From Candidatus Martarchaeota archaeon (GTDB lineage: Archaea; Micrarchaeota; Micrarchaeia; Micrarchaeales; Micrarchaeaceae), in assembly GCA_023474155.1 (NCBI GenBank), contig JAMCYJ010000013.1:1-7242 (forward strand): a stretch of 7,242 nt of DNA, given 5' to 3'. Each line of letters opens with the position of its first letter. Position 1 is the first letter of the stretch. The notes below the pieces were generated by a model. The model was not told the origin of the DNA. It ran no database searches and worked only from the letters and a program-made list of their open reading frames with translations. A program made the position numbers and the translations under genes. Of the stretch, positions 1 through 4,254 are shown one piece after another.

Positions 1-180
1 AAAGTTTTATCTGTAATTGCATATTTTTTCTGTTTGTTAAATTGGCTTTTAATATTTTATACTCCTCGACGGCAATCCAAACTAAGAAGCAAAAATATAA
101 TTTACTCAATTATAATAGGGCTAAATATATTTTATCGACTTAAGAATGTTTTAATAGTAGATAGTTTTGTATGTTTTTAA
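1..180 (+). CDS. Possible 3' end of an unidentified gene (59 codons, open at left edge)
   Basis: Frame 1 is open from the first base of the window to a TAA at 178-180, giving 59 codons without a stop in very AT-rich sequence. The product would have a hydrophobic stretch at about residues 2-20 (V-L-S-V-I-A-Y-F-F then L-L-N-W-L-L-I-F), a basic patch (PRRQSKLRSK) and a second hydrophobic stretch, as in the tail of a membrane protein. I do not recognise a family. Codon choice (CGA, CGG, CTA, TGT) is unlike the AGG/AAG-rich genes nearby, and the opposite strand also has an open frame across part of this stretch. It may therefore be non-coding sequence that happens to be open. Confidence 0.25.
   Translation, partial: KVLSVIAYFFCLLNWLLIFYTPRRQSKLRSKNIIYSIIIGLNIFYRLKNVLIVDSFVCF
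123..134 (+). promoter_or_regulatory. TATA-box-like element
   Basis: An AAATATATTTTA run fits the archaeal TATA box consensus. It lies about 40 nt before the ATG of the small frame at 171, so a transcript starting near 153 would give a short leader. No experimental support is available and the surrounding sequence is AT-rich. Confidence 0.3.
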
Positions 181-266
181 AGACAGAGTTTAAGTCCAAG
201 TGCGTGGCAAATGTCGACAGGAAGCTGAATATGTTTCTTGACAGGAAGGAGAATGAGCGGAACTAG
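171..266 (+). CDS. Possible small basic protein, 31 residues
   Basis: An ATG at 171 opens a 31-codon frame ending in TAG at 264-266. The predicted peptide is charged and lysine/arginine-rich (segments KTEFKSK, DRKLN and LDRKENERN), and its codons (GAC AGG AAG, GAG AAT GAG) resemble those of the bona fide genes here better than the upstream AT-rich sequence does. A TATA-like element is suitably placed upstream. No Shine-Dalgarno sequence is visible before the ATG. It ends 23 nt before the tail of flpA, which converges from the other strand. I recognise no family. It could be a real small protein, the remnant of a gene 3' end, or chance. Confidence 0.25.
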   Translation: MFLKTEFKSKCVANVDRKLNMFLDRKENERN

Positions 267-289
267 CATTTAGCGAAAGGGGGTGTGAT

Positions 290-949
290 CTATTTTTTCC
301 TCAGTACTGCAAACATATGCTTCTTTTCGTATGGCTCGATGTCTATCCTTTCAAGCACATCAAAATCTTTCTCAAGAACCTTAAGCTCCCTATTGTAAAT
401 CTCGTTCGGGCTCTTAGATATGTCTATGCTCTGCGATTTTATTGCAAAATACGCTATCCCCCCTTTTTTCAGGAACCTCGCATTCCTCAGCAGGATTTCG
501 GCCTGGTTGCGGGTGGAGATGTCCTGATACAGCACATCGCATTCGGAAACTATATCGCTATACTGCTCGGGCTTGCCAGCATCTGCAAGTATTGGAATCA
601 TATTTTCCCTGTTTTCGCACGAGTTCAGGAACTGCCTCATGTTCCTTTCGGATATTTCAATGCAGTATACTGCTCCGTCCTTGCCCACAATATCGCTTAC
701 ATGGCTTGAAGTGGTGCCTGTCGCAGAGCCGATGTAAAGCACGCTGCTGCCGTTTCCTATCTCTAATGTTTTTAATTTGTTGAGAATTGCAGCCGCAAGC
801 TTGCTCCTGTAAGGGTTCCAGAGTCTGTACTCCGCGCCGCCTGCATGGACAAGCTCCTCGCCGTAAACCCTGCGCCCCCTTTCAATGTTTTCAGTCGCTA
901 GTCTACCGTCCGCAAGATAGACGCCATCAAACAATTTAACTATTTTCAT
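290..949 (-). CDS. flpA: Fibrillarin-like rRNA/tRNA 2'-O-methyltransferase
   Basis: FlpA is the SAM-dependent catalytic subunit of the archaeal C/D box sRNP. With L7Ae, Nop5 and a guide RNA it methylates ribose 2'-OH groups in rRNA and tRNA. The 219 residues match the family's usual length of about 220-230. Visible motifs in order are the N-terminal LFDGVYL strand, the SAM-binding loop LYIGSATGTTSSHVSDIVG (about 89-107), the acidic residue ending motif II (YCIEIS), LADAG, the YQD strand, the IKSQSID strand, and EPYEKKH near the C-terminus with the catalytic Lys/His. Two departures from my memory of the family are SATGTT where G-A-A-S/N-G-T-T is usual, and EKKH where E-K-D-H is usual. The gene is normally next to nop5; here its neighbour is ssb. 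TAAATTTAAAG about 24 nt before the ATG suggests a leaderless transcript. A C/D guide RNA lies about 3 kb away. Confidence 0.94.
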   Translation of the reverse strand: MKIVKLFDGVYLADGRLATENIERGRRVYGEELVHAGGAEYRLWNPYRSKLAAAILNKLKTLEIGNGSSVLYIGSATGTTSSHVSDIVGKDGAVYCIEISERNMRQFLNSCENRENMIPILADAGKPEQYSDIVSECDVLYQDISTRNQAEILLRNARFLKKGGIAYFAIKSQSIDISKSPNEIYNRELKVLEKDFDVLERIDIEPYEKKHMFAVLRKK

Positions 950-967
950 GAGCTTCTACGCTATGCT

Positions 968-978
968 CTTTAAATTTA
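968..978 (-). promoter_or_regulatory. TATA box of flpA
   Basis: Read on the minus strand this is TAAATTTAAAG, centred about 24 nt before the flpA ATG. That is the spacing expected for a leaderless or near-leaderless archaeal transcript. No Shine-Dalgarno sequence is seen between it and the ATG, which agrees. Confidence 0.5.
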
Positions 979-999
979 GCGAACAACTAAAATAAGTTT

Positions 1000-1031
1000 A
1001 AAAAAATCAAATTCCATGCAGTCTGCATGGA
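1000..1031 (-). terminator. Hairpin plus T-tract after ssb
   Basis: TCCATGCA (1013-1020) and TGCATGGA (1024-1031) form a perfect 8-bp stem with a 3-nt loop. On the minus strand the stem lies about 33 nt after the ssb stop codon and is followed within a few bases by a T-rich tract containing seven T's (1000-1006). The geometry is that of an intrinsic terminator. It would separate ssb from flpA, which then has its own TATA box. Confidence 0.6.
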
Positions 1032-1063
1032 TTGATTGTAATCTTGCCAGCTTTTCCGTCAGG

Positions 1064-1432
1064 TTACTCCTCAGACTCGTCTGATTCATTGATTTCGTTG
1101 TATTCCTCTGTTTCCTTCAGTTCCTCGCTTGAGCCCGATCCCTTCTCAATAACTGTTATCTTTCCGAATTTTCCAGTAGAGAGTTGCGGCGTGCCTCTGA
1201 ATTCATTGACATAGCCGTTTGACACTTCTATCATGTCCCCGACGTTCACTTCGTTTATATCATCGCCCCACAAAGACATCGATATTACGCCAGTTTCGTC
1301 TTCAAGGCTTATGTTTGTAACTCTAAGGCGTTTCCCGAACTTGCTCGTTACGTCACGGGGTTCGTCCTTCTGAACAACTTTTGCTTGTATATTCACGTTG
1401 TTTGTTCCTGCTTTTAATTCGTTTATTTTCAT
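1064..1432 (-). CDS. ssb: Single-OB-fold ssDNA-binding protein (crenarchaeal SSB type)
   Basis: The 122-residue protein has one OB fold (about residues 3-97) followed by an acidic tail rich in E, S and D (103-122). The layout matches the Sulfolobus SSB / human SSB1 type: one nucleic-acid-binding domain and a flexible tail for partner proteins. Recognisable parts are the opening I-N-E-L-K-A-G-T, the conserved DETG followed by S-L-W (W55, the likely base-stacking tryptophan), VGDMIEVSNGYV, and F78 in the F-R-G-T-P-Q-L-S segment, which aligns with the F-K-G-x-x-Q-L segment of Sulfolobus SSB. It should coat single-stranded DNA in replication and repair. GGTGG (1438-1442) before the ATG is a good Shine-Dalgarno match, and GTATTAAAAAC (1460-1470) is a possible TATA box. 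The Gly/Arg-rich linker of Sulfolobus SSB is absent. A related RPA-like OB protein is possible, but the size and tail favour SSB. Confidence 0.86.
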   Translation of the reverse strand: MKINELKAGTNNVNIQAKVVQKDEPRDVTSKFGKRLRVTNISLEDETGVISMSLWGDDINEVNVGDMIEVSNGYVNEFRGTPQLSTGKFGKITVIEKGSGSSEELKETEEYNEINESDESEE

Positions 1433-1800
1433 TTAATCCACCAGAATTAAGGTTTATTTGTTTTTAATACTCTGCTTCTTCTACTAGAATCTAGCATATG
1501 TCATTAAAGCAGCATTAAATAGCAAATATATTAGTGACAGAAAACTATAAATAATTTTGTGCTTTGGAGCGATTTTTCAAAATAGCCTTATAACATAGTT
1601 CCACTATTCCTAAAATAATACATATATTTAAAAACATTTTGTACATAAACTATTATTTGGATAAATAAATTTTTATTTCAGTAAATCACAGCTATTATAC
1701 TAAAGTTTGTTTGGGTTTATGCAAAGGCAGATATCTTGATGCAGAATATGCACTGGAAATCAGGCGGCGGCGTTAGGGAATTACATTAAAAGGAGATACA
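1433..1800. other. 368-nt divergent intergenic region, AT-rich
   Basis: The spacer lies between ssb (minus) and the RAM-domain gene (plus). It holds the ssb Shine-Dalgarno sequence and TATA-like element at the left. A second strong TATA-like run, CATATATTTAAAAA, lies near 1621-1634, and a third, TATTATACTAAA, at about 1693-1704. The third is the best placed for the plus-strand gene and would give a leader of roughly 75 nt. That leader contains a 16-codon mini frame listed separately. I see no tRNA or C/D box signature here. Confidence 0.5.
1739..1789 (+). CDS. Possible upstream mini-ORF (16 codons) in a leader
   Basis: ATG at 1739 reads M-Q-N-M-H-W-K-S-G-G-G-V-R-E-L-H and stops with TAA at 1787-1789, 11 nt before the ATG at 1801. 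The second gene's Shine-Dalgarno (AGGAG, 1791-1795) immediately follows the stop. Translation of the mini frame could couple to or regulate the downstream gene. No Shine-Dalgarno is visible for the mini frame and frames of this length arise by chance, so the call is weak. Confidence 0.2.
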   Translation: MQNMHWKSGGGVRELH

Positions 1801-2103
1801 ATGGGAAATACAAAAATCCTTGCAACTACTGCAAGACAGACAAAAAAAACCAAAGAACAAATGAACGAATGCGGATTTTTCTTTATAGAGCCGCAGGACA
1901 ACATGGATGCGAGGCAGACCGCGCAGAAGCTTCTCAGTATAAACAACATAGCAGAAGTCTTTATCACTGAGGGAGACTACGGGTTTATTGCAAAGACGAA
2001 TACTTCAGATGAGGCAGCATTGGCATATATTGCCGATTCTATCTCTTCCAGAGTCTCGAAAAGCTTCAAAAGGCTTTCCAGCTATTATAAGATGAAAAAA
2101 TAG
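1801..2103 (+). CDS. Stand-alone Lrp/AsnC-type ligand-binding (RAM) domain protein
   Basis: The 100-residue protein has no helix-turn-helix. From about residue 24 it shows the beta-alpha-beta-beta-alpha-beta pattern of the Lrp/AsnC effector (RAM) domain: a first strand (GFFFIEP), a helix with A-Q-K-L-L, the strand I-A-E-V-F-I-T, the turn E-G-D-Y-G-F-I-A-K in place of the usual G-D/E-Y-D, and a helix followed by a final strand region near S-Y-Y. In full-length Lrp proteins this domain dimerises and binds amino acids. Stand-alone versions occur in archaea and may act as sensors or partners of HTH proteins. The first 23 residues are polar and basic. The start is well supported by AGGAG 5 nt upstream. 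It converges on the threonine-synthase-like gene, and a link to amino-acid metabolism is only suggested by that context. Confidence 0.68.
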   Translation: MGNTKILATTARQTKKTKEQMNECGFFFIEPQDNMDARQTAQKLLSINNIAEVFITEGDYGFIAKTNTSDEAALAYIADSISSRVSKSFKRLSSYYKMKK

Positions 2104-2169
2104 CAGGAGGACTATACCCGGGGCGCAGCCTGGCGGCGTGCATGCCATTCTATTGAATGCAGGCAGGTT
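2104..2169. terminator. GC-rich hairpin between convergent genes
   Basis: This 66-nt spacer lies between two converging stops. It contains CATTC-TATT-GAATG (2146-2159) as a 5-bp stem with a tetraloop, and GCCTG (2128-2132) can pair with CAGGC (2160-2164) outside a 13-nt one-sided bulge. On the minus strand a run of T's (2095-2100) follows, so the structure could end transcription of the PLP-enzyme operon. The plus-strand transcript has no clear T-tract. It is markedly more GC-rich than the other spacers in the window. Confidence 0.4.
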
Positions 2170-3225
2170 TCAAACATTGCCCCCGCTTACGACGGCAGCG
2201 CTTTTGCCTCTTAGGTCCAGCTTCCTGAACCCTGCAATGGCCGCAACTCCTGCCGTTTCTGCAACCAGACCGTATTCCTTGTAAAATGCCTGCTGTTCCC
2301 GCGCCATGTCTTTTTCGGTTACGCTTACTGCCGCGCCTTTGTTTTTCTTAAGCTTTTCAATCGCCATGTCCCCGAATGTAGGGTATCCTACAGCGATCGC
2401 GTCAGCCATTGTCCTCGGCTTTTCGTATTTTATGTTTTTACCTGAATCAAAGGCCTTTACGAACGGGCTGCAAAGCTCTGCCTGCACTCCTATGATTTTT
2501 GGGCTTTTTTCAATGGCCCCTGCTTCTTTCATTTCATCAATCGCCTGCAGCATGCCGTAAATTAAGGTCGCGTTCCCGATAGGCACTATGATATTTGCCG
2601 GATTAATCTCCTCAATTATCTCGTATGCTATTGTTTTCTGCCCTTCTTTTCTATAGCAATAGTCGCCAGCAAGGAAGGCGTTGTTCTTTGCAGCATACCT
2701 TTCGGCGAACTTTTGCGCAAGGTTAAAGTCGTCGTTGATTCTTGTTATGTCGGCATCGTGAGTCTTCCGTATATTGTTCACTTTGTCCCTGTTTGCATTG
2801 CTGCTTATGAATATCTTTGATTTTATGTTGTTCAGCTTTGCGAAATAAGCTATTGAAAAGGCCATGTTTCCGGTCGATGCGCATACGATTTCTTTATAAC
2901 CGTATTCAAGGCACTTGCTTATCTCGACAACTGATCCTCTGTCTTTGAAAGACTTTGTAGGGTTCTGTATTTCAAGCTTGAGAAAAAGGCCCGGATTTTC
3001 ATTGCTTTCCAGTATTTCCGTGCCGCCGACCGCGTAATGCGCGTATTTTGCATCAGGCAGCATATTTTCATACGCCCAAATTCCGCGTCCTCTTCTATCT
3101 CCAGCCCTGAAACTGAATTTTTTGTATTTCACATCAAGGATGGCTCCGCATGCGCTGCAGGTCTGGCTTCTGTATTTTTCATCGAAATGCATTCCGCATT
3201 TTGTGCATTCTAAAAAATACTTCAT
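2170..3225 (-). CDS. thrC: Threonine-synthase-like PLP-dependent enzyme (fold type II)
   Basis: Threonine synthase converts O-phosphohomoserine to threonine with PLP. The 351 residues begin with the zinc ribbon typical of archaeal/bacterial-type ThrC (C7, C10, C23, C26). Then come G-G-T-E near 67-70, the PLP-lysine motif N-P-T-K-S-F-K-D-R-G (Schiff-base K94), the A-S-T-G-N loop (116-120), and a glycine-containing VPIGNA loop that should hold the cofactor phosphate. The last residues are S-G-G-N-V and the chain stops there. Threonine synthases as I know them carry a T-G-x-G type motif at this place, while dehydratases and cysteine synthases carry S-G-G-N and continue for some 10-20 residues. 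Substrate is therefore open: threonine synthase is most likely, with a dehydratase-like activity possible. It is the last gene of a probable secG - regulator - thrC unit, with a 26-nt gap to the regulator. No Shine-Dalgarno is visible. Confidence 0.8.
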   Translation of the reverse strand: MKYFLECTKCGMHFDEKYRSQTCSACGAILDVKYKKFSFRAGDRRGRGIWAYENMLPDAKYAHYAVGGTEILESNENPGLFLKLEIQNPTKSFKDRGSVVEISKCLEYGYKEIVCASTGNMAFSIAYFAKLNNIKSKIFISSNANRDKVNNIRKTHDADITRINDDFNLAQKFAERYAAKNNAFLAGDYCYRKEGQKTIAYEIIEEINPANIIVPIGNATLIYGMLQAIDEMKEAGAIEKSPKIIGVQAELCSPFVKAFDSGKNIKYEKPRTMADAIAVGYPTFGDMAIEKLKKNKGAAVSVTEKDMAREQQAFYKEYGLVAETAGVAAIAGFRKLDLRGKSAAVVSGGNV

Positions 3226-3251
3226 AAGTATCGCGTTTCAGGCTAAACCGC

Positions 3252-3569
3252 CTAAGGCGCGGCATGGCCATGCCCCGTCTCAAAAGACATAAGAGAATAA
3301 ATCTCCTCAATCTTGCTTGCAATCGCATGGCCTCTTTCAGTAAGCTTGATCCTTTTCATCTTTCCGTTTTTTTCGCTTTCGACTATGCCTGCCATTTCGC
3401 AGTTGAGTATAAAATTGCAGGTATGCACATATGTCGTGCTTGATTCCTTTGCAAGTTTTGAAATGTACCAGTTTTGCCCAGGCGTTTTCAGCAAAAGTAG
3501 GATTTTAGCCTGCTTACCCTTAAAAATAAGCGTTTCTCCGTTTTCAAGGGCGTCTTTTTTGTCATCCAT
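3252..3569 (-). CDS. Winged-helix DNA-binding protein (MarR/ArsR-like)
   Basis: The 105-residue protein is a single winged-helix domain. Residues about 17-28 form the first helix (K-Q-A-K-I-L-L-L-L), 33-41 the second (W-Y-I-S-K-L-A-K-E), 44-60 the recognition helix (T-T-Y-V-H-T-C-N-F-I-L), and the wing is ESEKNGKMKRIKLTERG. A C-terminal helix follows, as in dimerising archaeal regulators. It probably represses or activates a nearby promoter; the ligand is unknown. The gene sits between secG (31 nt upstream) and the PLP enzyme (26 nt downstream), so it may control amino-acid genes or itself. Two adjacent palindromes just upstream (3582-3601) are candidate operators. ATG at 3569 is chosen because it is the first start. 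No Shine-Dalgarno is obvious. Confidence 0.76.
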   Translation of the reverse strand: MDDKKDALENGETLIFKGKQAKILLLLKTPGQNWYISKLAKESSTTYVHTCNFILNCEMAGIVESEKNGKMKRIKLTERGHAIASKIEEIYSLMSFETGHGHAAP

Positions 3570-3581
3570 AAATATGCACTA

Positions 3582-3610
3582 TCAAAGTTTGAGCCTCGGC
3601 TTATATTTTG
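3582..3610 (-). promoter_or_regulatory. Possible internal promoter and operator of the winged-helix gene
   Basis: On the minus strand, CAAAATATAA (3610-3601, overlapping the secG stop) looks like a TATA box. Between it and the regulator's ATG lie two adjacent inverted repeats: AGCC-TC-GGCT (3592-3601) and TCAAA-G-TTTGA (3582-3592). A protein bound there would cover the region between the TATA box and the start site, the usual place for an archaeal repressor. Confidence 0.33.
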
Positions 3611-3756
3611 ATAATCCTGTTTATTACTGAAATTATTATGGCAAATAGGGATATTGCTATAAGAATTATCTTAGGATTTATTTTAGGGCCCTTTGAAGGA
3701 GCATCATAAAAGCTCATTACTCCTGCCTGCGATTGCGGGCTGCTTAATTCTACCAT
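3601..3756 (-). CDS. secG: Preprotein translocase subunit Sec61-beta / SecG
   Basis: This 51-residue protein is the small tail-anchored subunit of the SecYE-beta channel. The N-terminal part is polar and cytoplasmic (start M-V-E-L-S-S). It includes the family signature Q-A-G-V-M-S-F-Y-D-A followed by G-P-K-I-N-P-K (about 10-29), close to the archaeal consensus A-G-L-M-S-Y-Y-D and G-P-x-I-x-P. One transmembrane helix follows (about 30-45, I-I-L-I-A-I-S-L-F-A-I-I-I) and then a short basic tail (N-R-I-I-K-I). The length agrees with archaeal family members of about 50-60 residues. GGTG (3762-3765) before the ATG is a Shine-Dalgarno match. It appears to be the first gene of a three-gene minus-strand unit with a winged-helix regulator and a PLP enzyme. 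Confidence 0.9.
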   Translation of the reverse strand: MVELSSPQSQAGVMSFYDAPSKGPKINPKIILIAISLFAIIISVINRIIKI

Positions 3757-3907
3757 TTTTACACCAATACCTTCTGCATTTTTAATTTTAAATAATTAAA
3801 AAATAATTAAATGAAAATTAAATAAATTTATTTATAATGCATAATGATATTTATTAATTATCCTAATTGTTTTTAGTTATTCGCTTTTAATAATTATTGT
3901 AAATTGT
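3757..3907. other. AT-rich divergent spacer with secG promoter candidates
   Basis: Almost pure A/T sequence. On the minus strand two TATA-like runs stand before secG: TTTAAAATTA at about 3783-3792, about 25 nt from the Shine-Dalgarno, and TATAAATAAAT at 3828-3838, which would give a leader of roughly 50 nt. I cannot choose between them. Nothing else is recognisable. Confidence 0.4.
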
Positions 3908-3927
3908 AATAATGCAGGGGCATTATT
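3908..3927. repeat. Perfect 8-bp inverted repeat upstream of the sRNA-tRNA promoter
   Basis: AATAATGC (3908-3915), a 4-base AGGG centre, then GCATTATT (3920-3927). It ends four bases before the TATA-like run that should drive the sRNA and tRNA-Trp. It could be an operator of about 20 bp or an upstream terminator-like hairpin. The similar word TATAATGCATAATG occurs near 3833-3846. Confidence 0.5.
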
Positions 3928-3930
3928 CAT

Positions 3931-3940
3931 TTTTATTAAT
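3931..3940 (+). promoter_or_regulatory. TATA box for the C/D sRNA and tRNA-Trp
   Basis: TTTTATTAAT is centred about 20 nt before the start of the sRNA terminal stem (3955), close to the usual 22-27 nt TATA-to-start distance. No second TATA element can fit between the sRNA and the tRNA, whose ends are 2 nt apart, so this promoter probably serves both. Confidence 0.5.
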
Positions 3941-3954
3941 GAGGAACAAAACCA

Positions 3955-4022
3955 TTGATATTAAGTGATGAGACGAGGTATTTCTGAAACAGTGATGAAC
4001 GAGAGTCATCTGATAATATTAA
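3955..4022 (+). ncRNA. C/D box sRNA, dual guide for 23S rRNA 2'-O-methylation
   Basis: All four boxes are perfect and correctly spaced: C GTGATGA (3965-3971), guide of 12 nt (3972-3983), D' CTGA (3984-3987), 4-nt spacer, C' GTGATGA (3992-3998), guide of 11 nt (3999-4009), D CTGA (4010-4013). Flanks 3955-3963 and 4014-4022 pair over nine positions (one G-U) as the terminal stem. By the D+5 rule, guide 2 pairs with AUGACUCUC and directs methylation of its fifth base, the C equivalent to E. coli 23S C1920 by my count. Guide 1 pairs with AAAUACCUCGUC, or with a U-G wobble to AAAUGCCUCGUC, and directs methylation of the residue just after U1939. Both targets are in the conserved helix 69-71 segment. 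Target sequences are from memory of archaeal/eukaryal LSU rRNA. The sRNA ends 2 nt before tRNA-Trp. Confidence 0.9.
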
Positions 4023-4024
4023 GA

Positions 4025-4174
4025 GGGGTTGTAGCGTAACTTGGCAGCGCGGCAGGCTCCAGATATACAACATGTTTTTTAAAAAGATTGAGCTTATTGC
4101 GATGATATAAATCTGGAATTTTAAAAAAATGATGAAGTAACCTGCAAATCTGGGTTCAAATCCCAGCAACCCCA
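4025..4174 (+). tRNA. tRNA-Trp (anticodon CCA) with a 77-nt intron
   Basis: The acceptor stem pairs GGGGTTG (4025-4031) with CAACCCC (4167-4173) and the discriminator is A (4174). D-stem GCGT/GCGC (4034-4037/4047-4050) encloses a loop with GG. Anticodon stem GCAGG (4052-4056) pairs with CCTGC (4141-4145) across the intron. Loop C-T-CCA-G-A reads the Trp codon UGG. T-arm CTGGG-TTCAAAT-CCCAG (4150-4166) is perfect. The spliced tRNA is 73 nt and CCA is not encoded. A73 and G1-C72 agree with archaeal Trp identity. The intron sits at 37/38, the common archaeal site. The gene is the second cistron after a C/D sRNA and has a T-rich stretch downstream. Confidence 0.95.
4063..4139 (+). other. tRNA-Trp intron
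   Basis: The boundaries are inferred from completing the anticodon stem; an A at each end leaves a one-base ambiguity (4063-4139 or 4064-4140). A bulge-helix-bulge can be drawn with central helix CTCC (4057-4060) against GAAG (4134-4137), with one C-A mismatch, so it is a relaxed form. CAT plus six T's (4071-4080, one bulged G) can pair with six A's plus ATG (4123-4131) as the inner stem. ATCTGGA (4111-4117) is an exact complement of TCCAGAT (4058-4064), covering the anticodon. Unlike haloarchaeal Trp introns, no complete C/D guide set is visible. Confidence 0.75.
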
Positions 4175-4190
4175 AATTTTTATATTTTTG
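4175..4190 (+). terminator. T-rich terminator after tRNA-Trp
   Basis: Two runs of five T's (4177-4181 and 4185-4189) directly follow the tRNA 3' end. Oligo-T stretches without a hairpin are a common archaeal termination signal. Confidence 0.5.
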
Positions 4191-4254
4191 TTGATCTAGC
4201 TTAGTCCTCTAACTTAGGGTTCTTGCTCAAACATTTTATCTTTATTTAAACAAA

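Noticed and set aside
1..110. Minus-strand open frame with hydrophobic start running off the left edge
   Set aside because: There is no ATG at a sensible place, no family resemblance, and a competing plus-strand frame over the same AT-rich bases.
2115..2190. A tRNA gene in the convergent spacer
   Set aside because: A D-arm-like word and a T-loop-like word are present, but no T-stem, no T33 and no acceptable anticodon stem-loop can be built. Part of it codes for the end of the PLP enzyme.
4063..4139. C/D box guide RNA inside the tRNA-Trp intron, as in haloarchaea
   Set aside because: ATGATGA at 4129-4135 is a perfect box C, but it stands at the 3' end. No CTGA box D is present, and no guide next to a box matches positions 34 or 39.
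3936..4175. 79-codon minus-strand frame beginning G-L-L-G-F-E-P-R-F
   Set aside because: It lies exactly over the C/D sRNA and tRNA-Trp. The opening is the familiar antisense translation of a tRNA T-arm, so it is an artefact.
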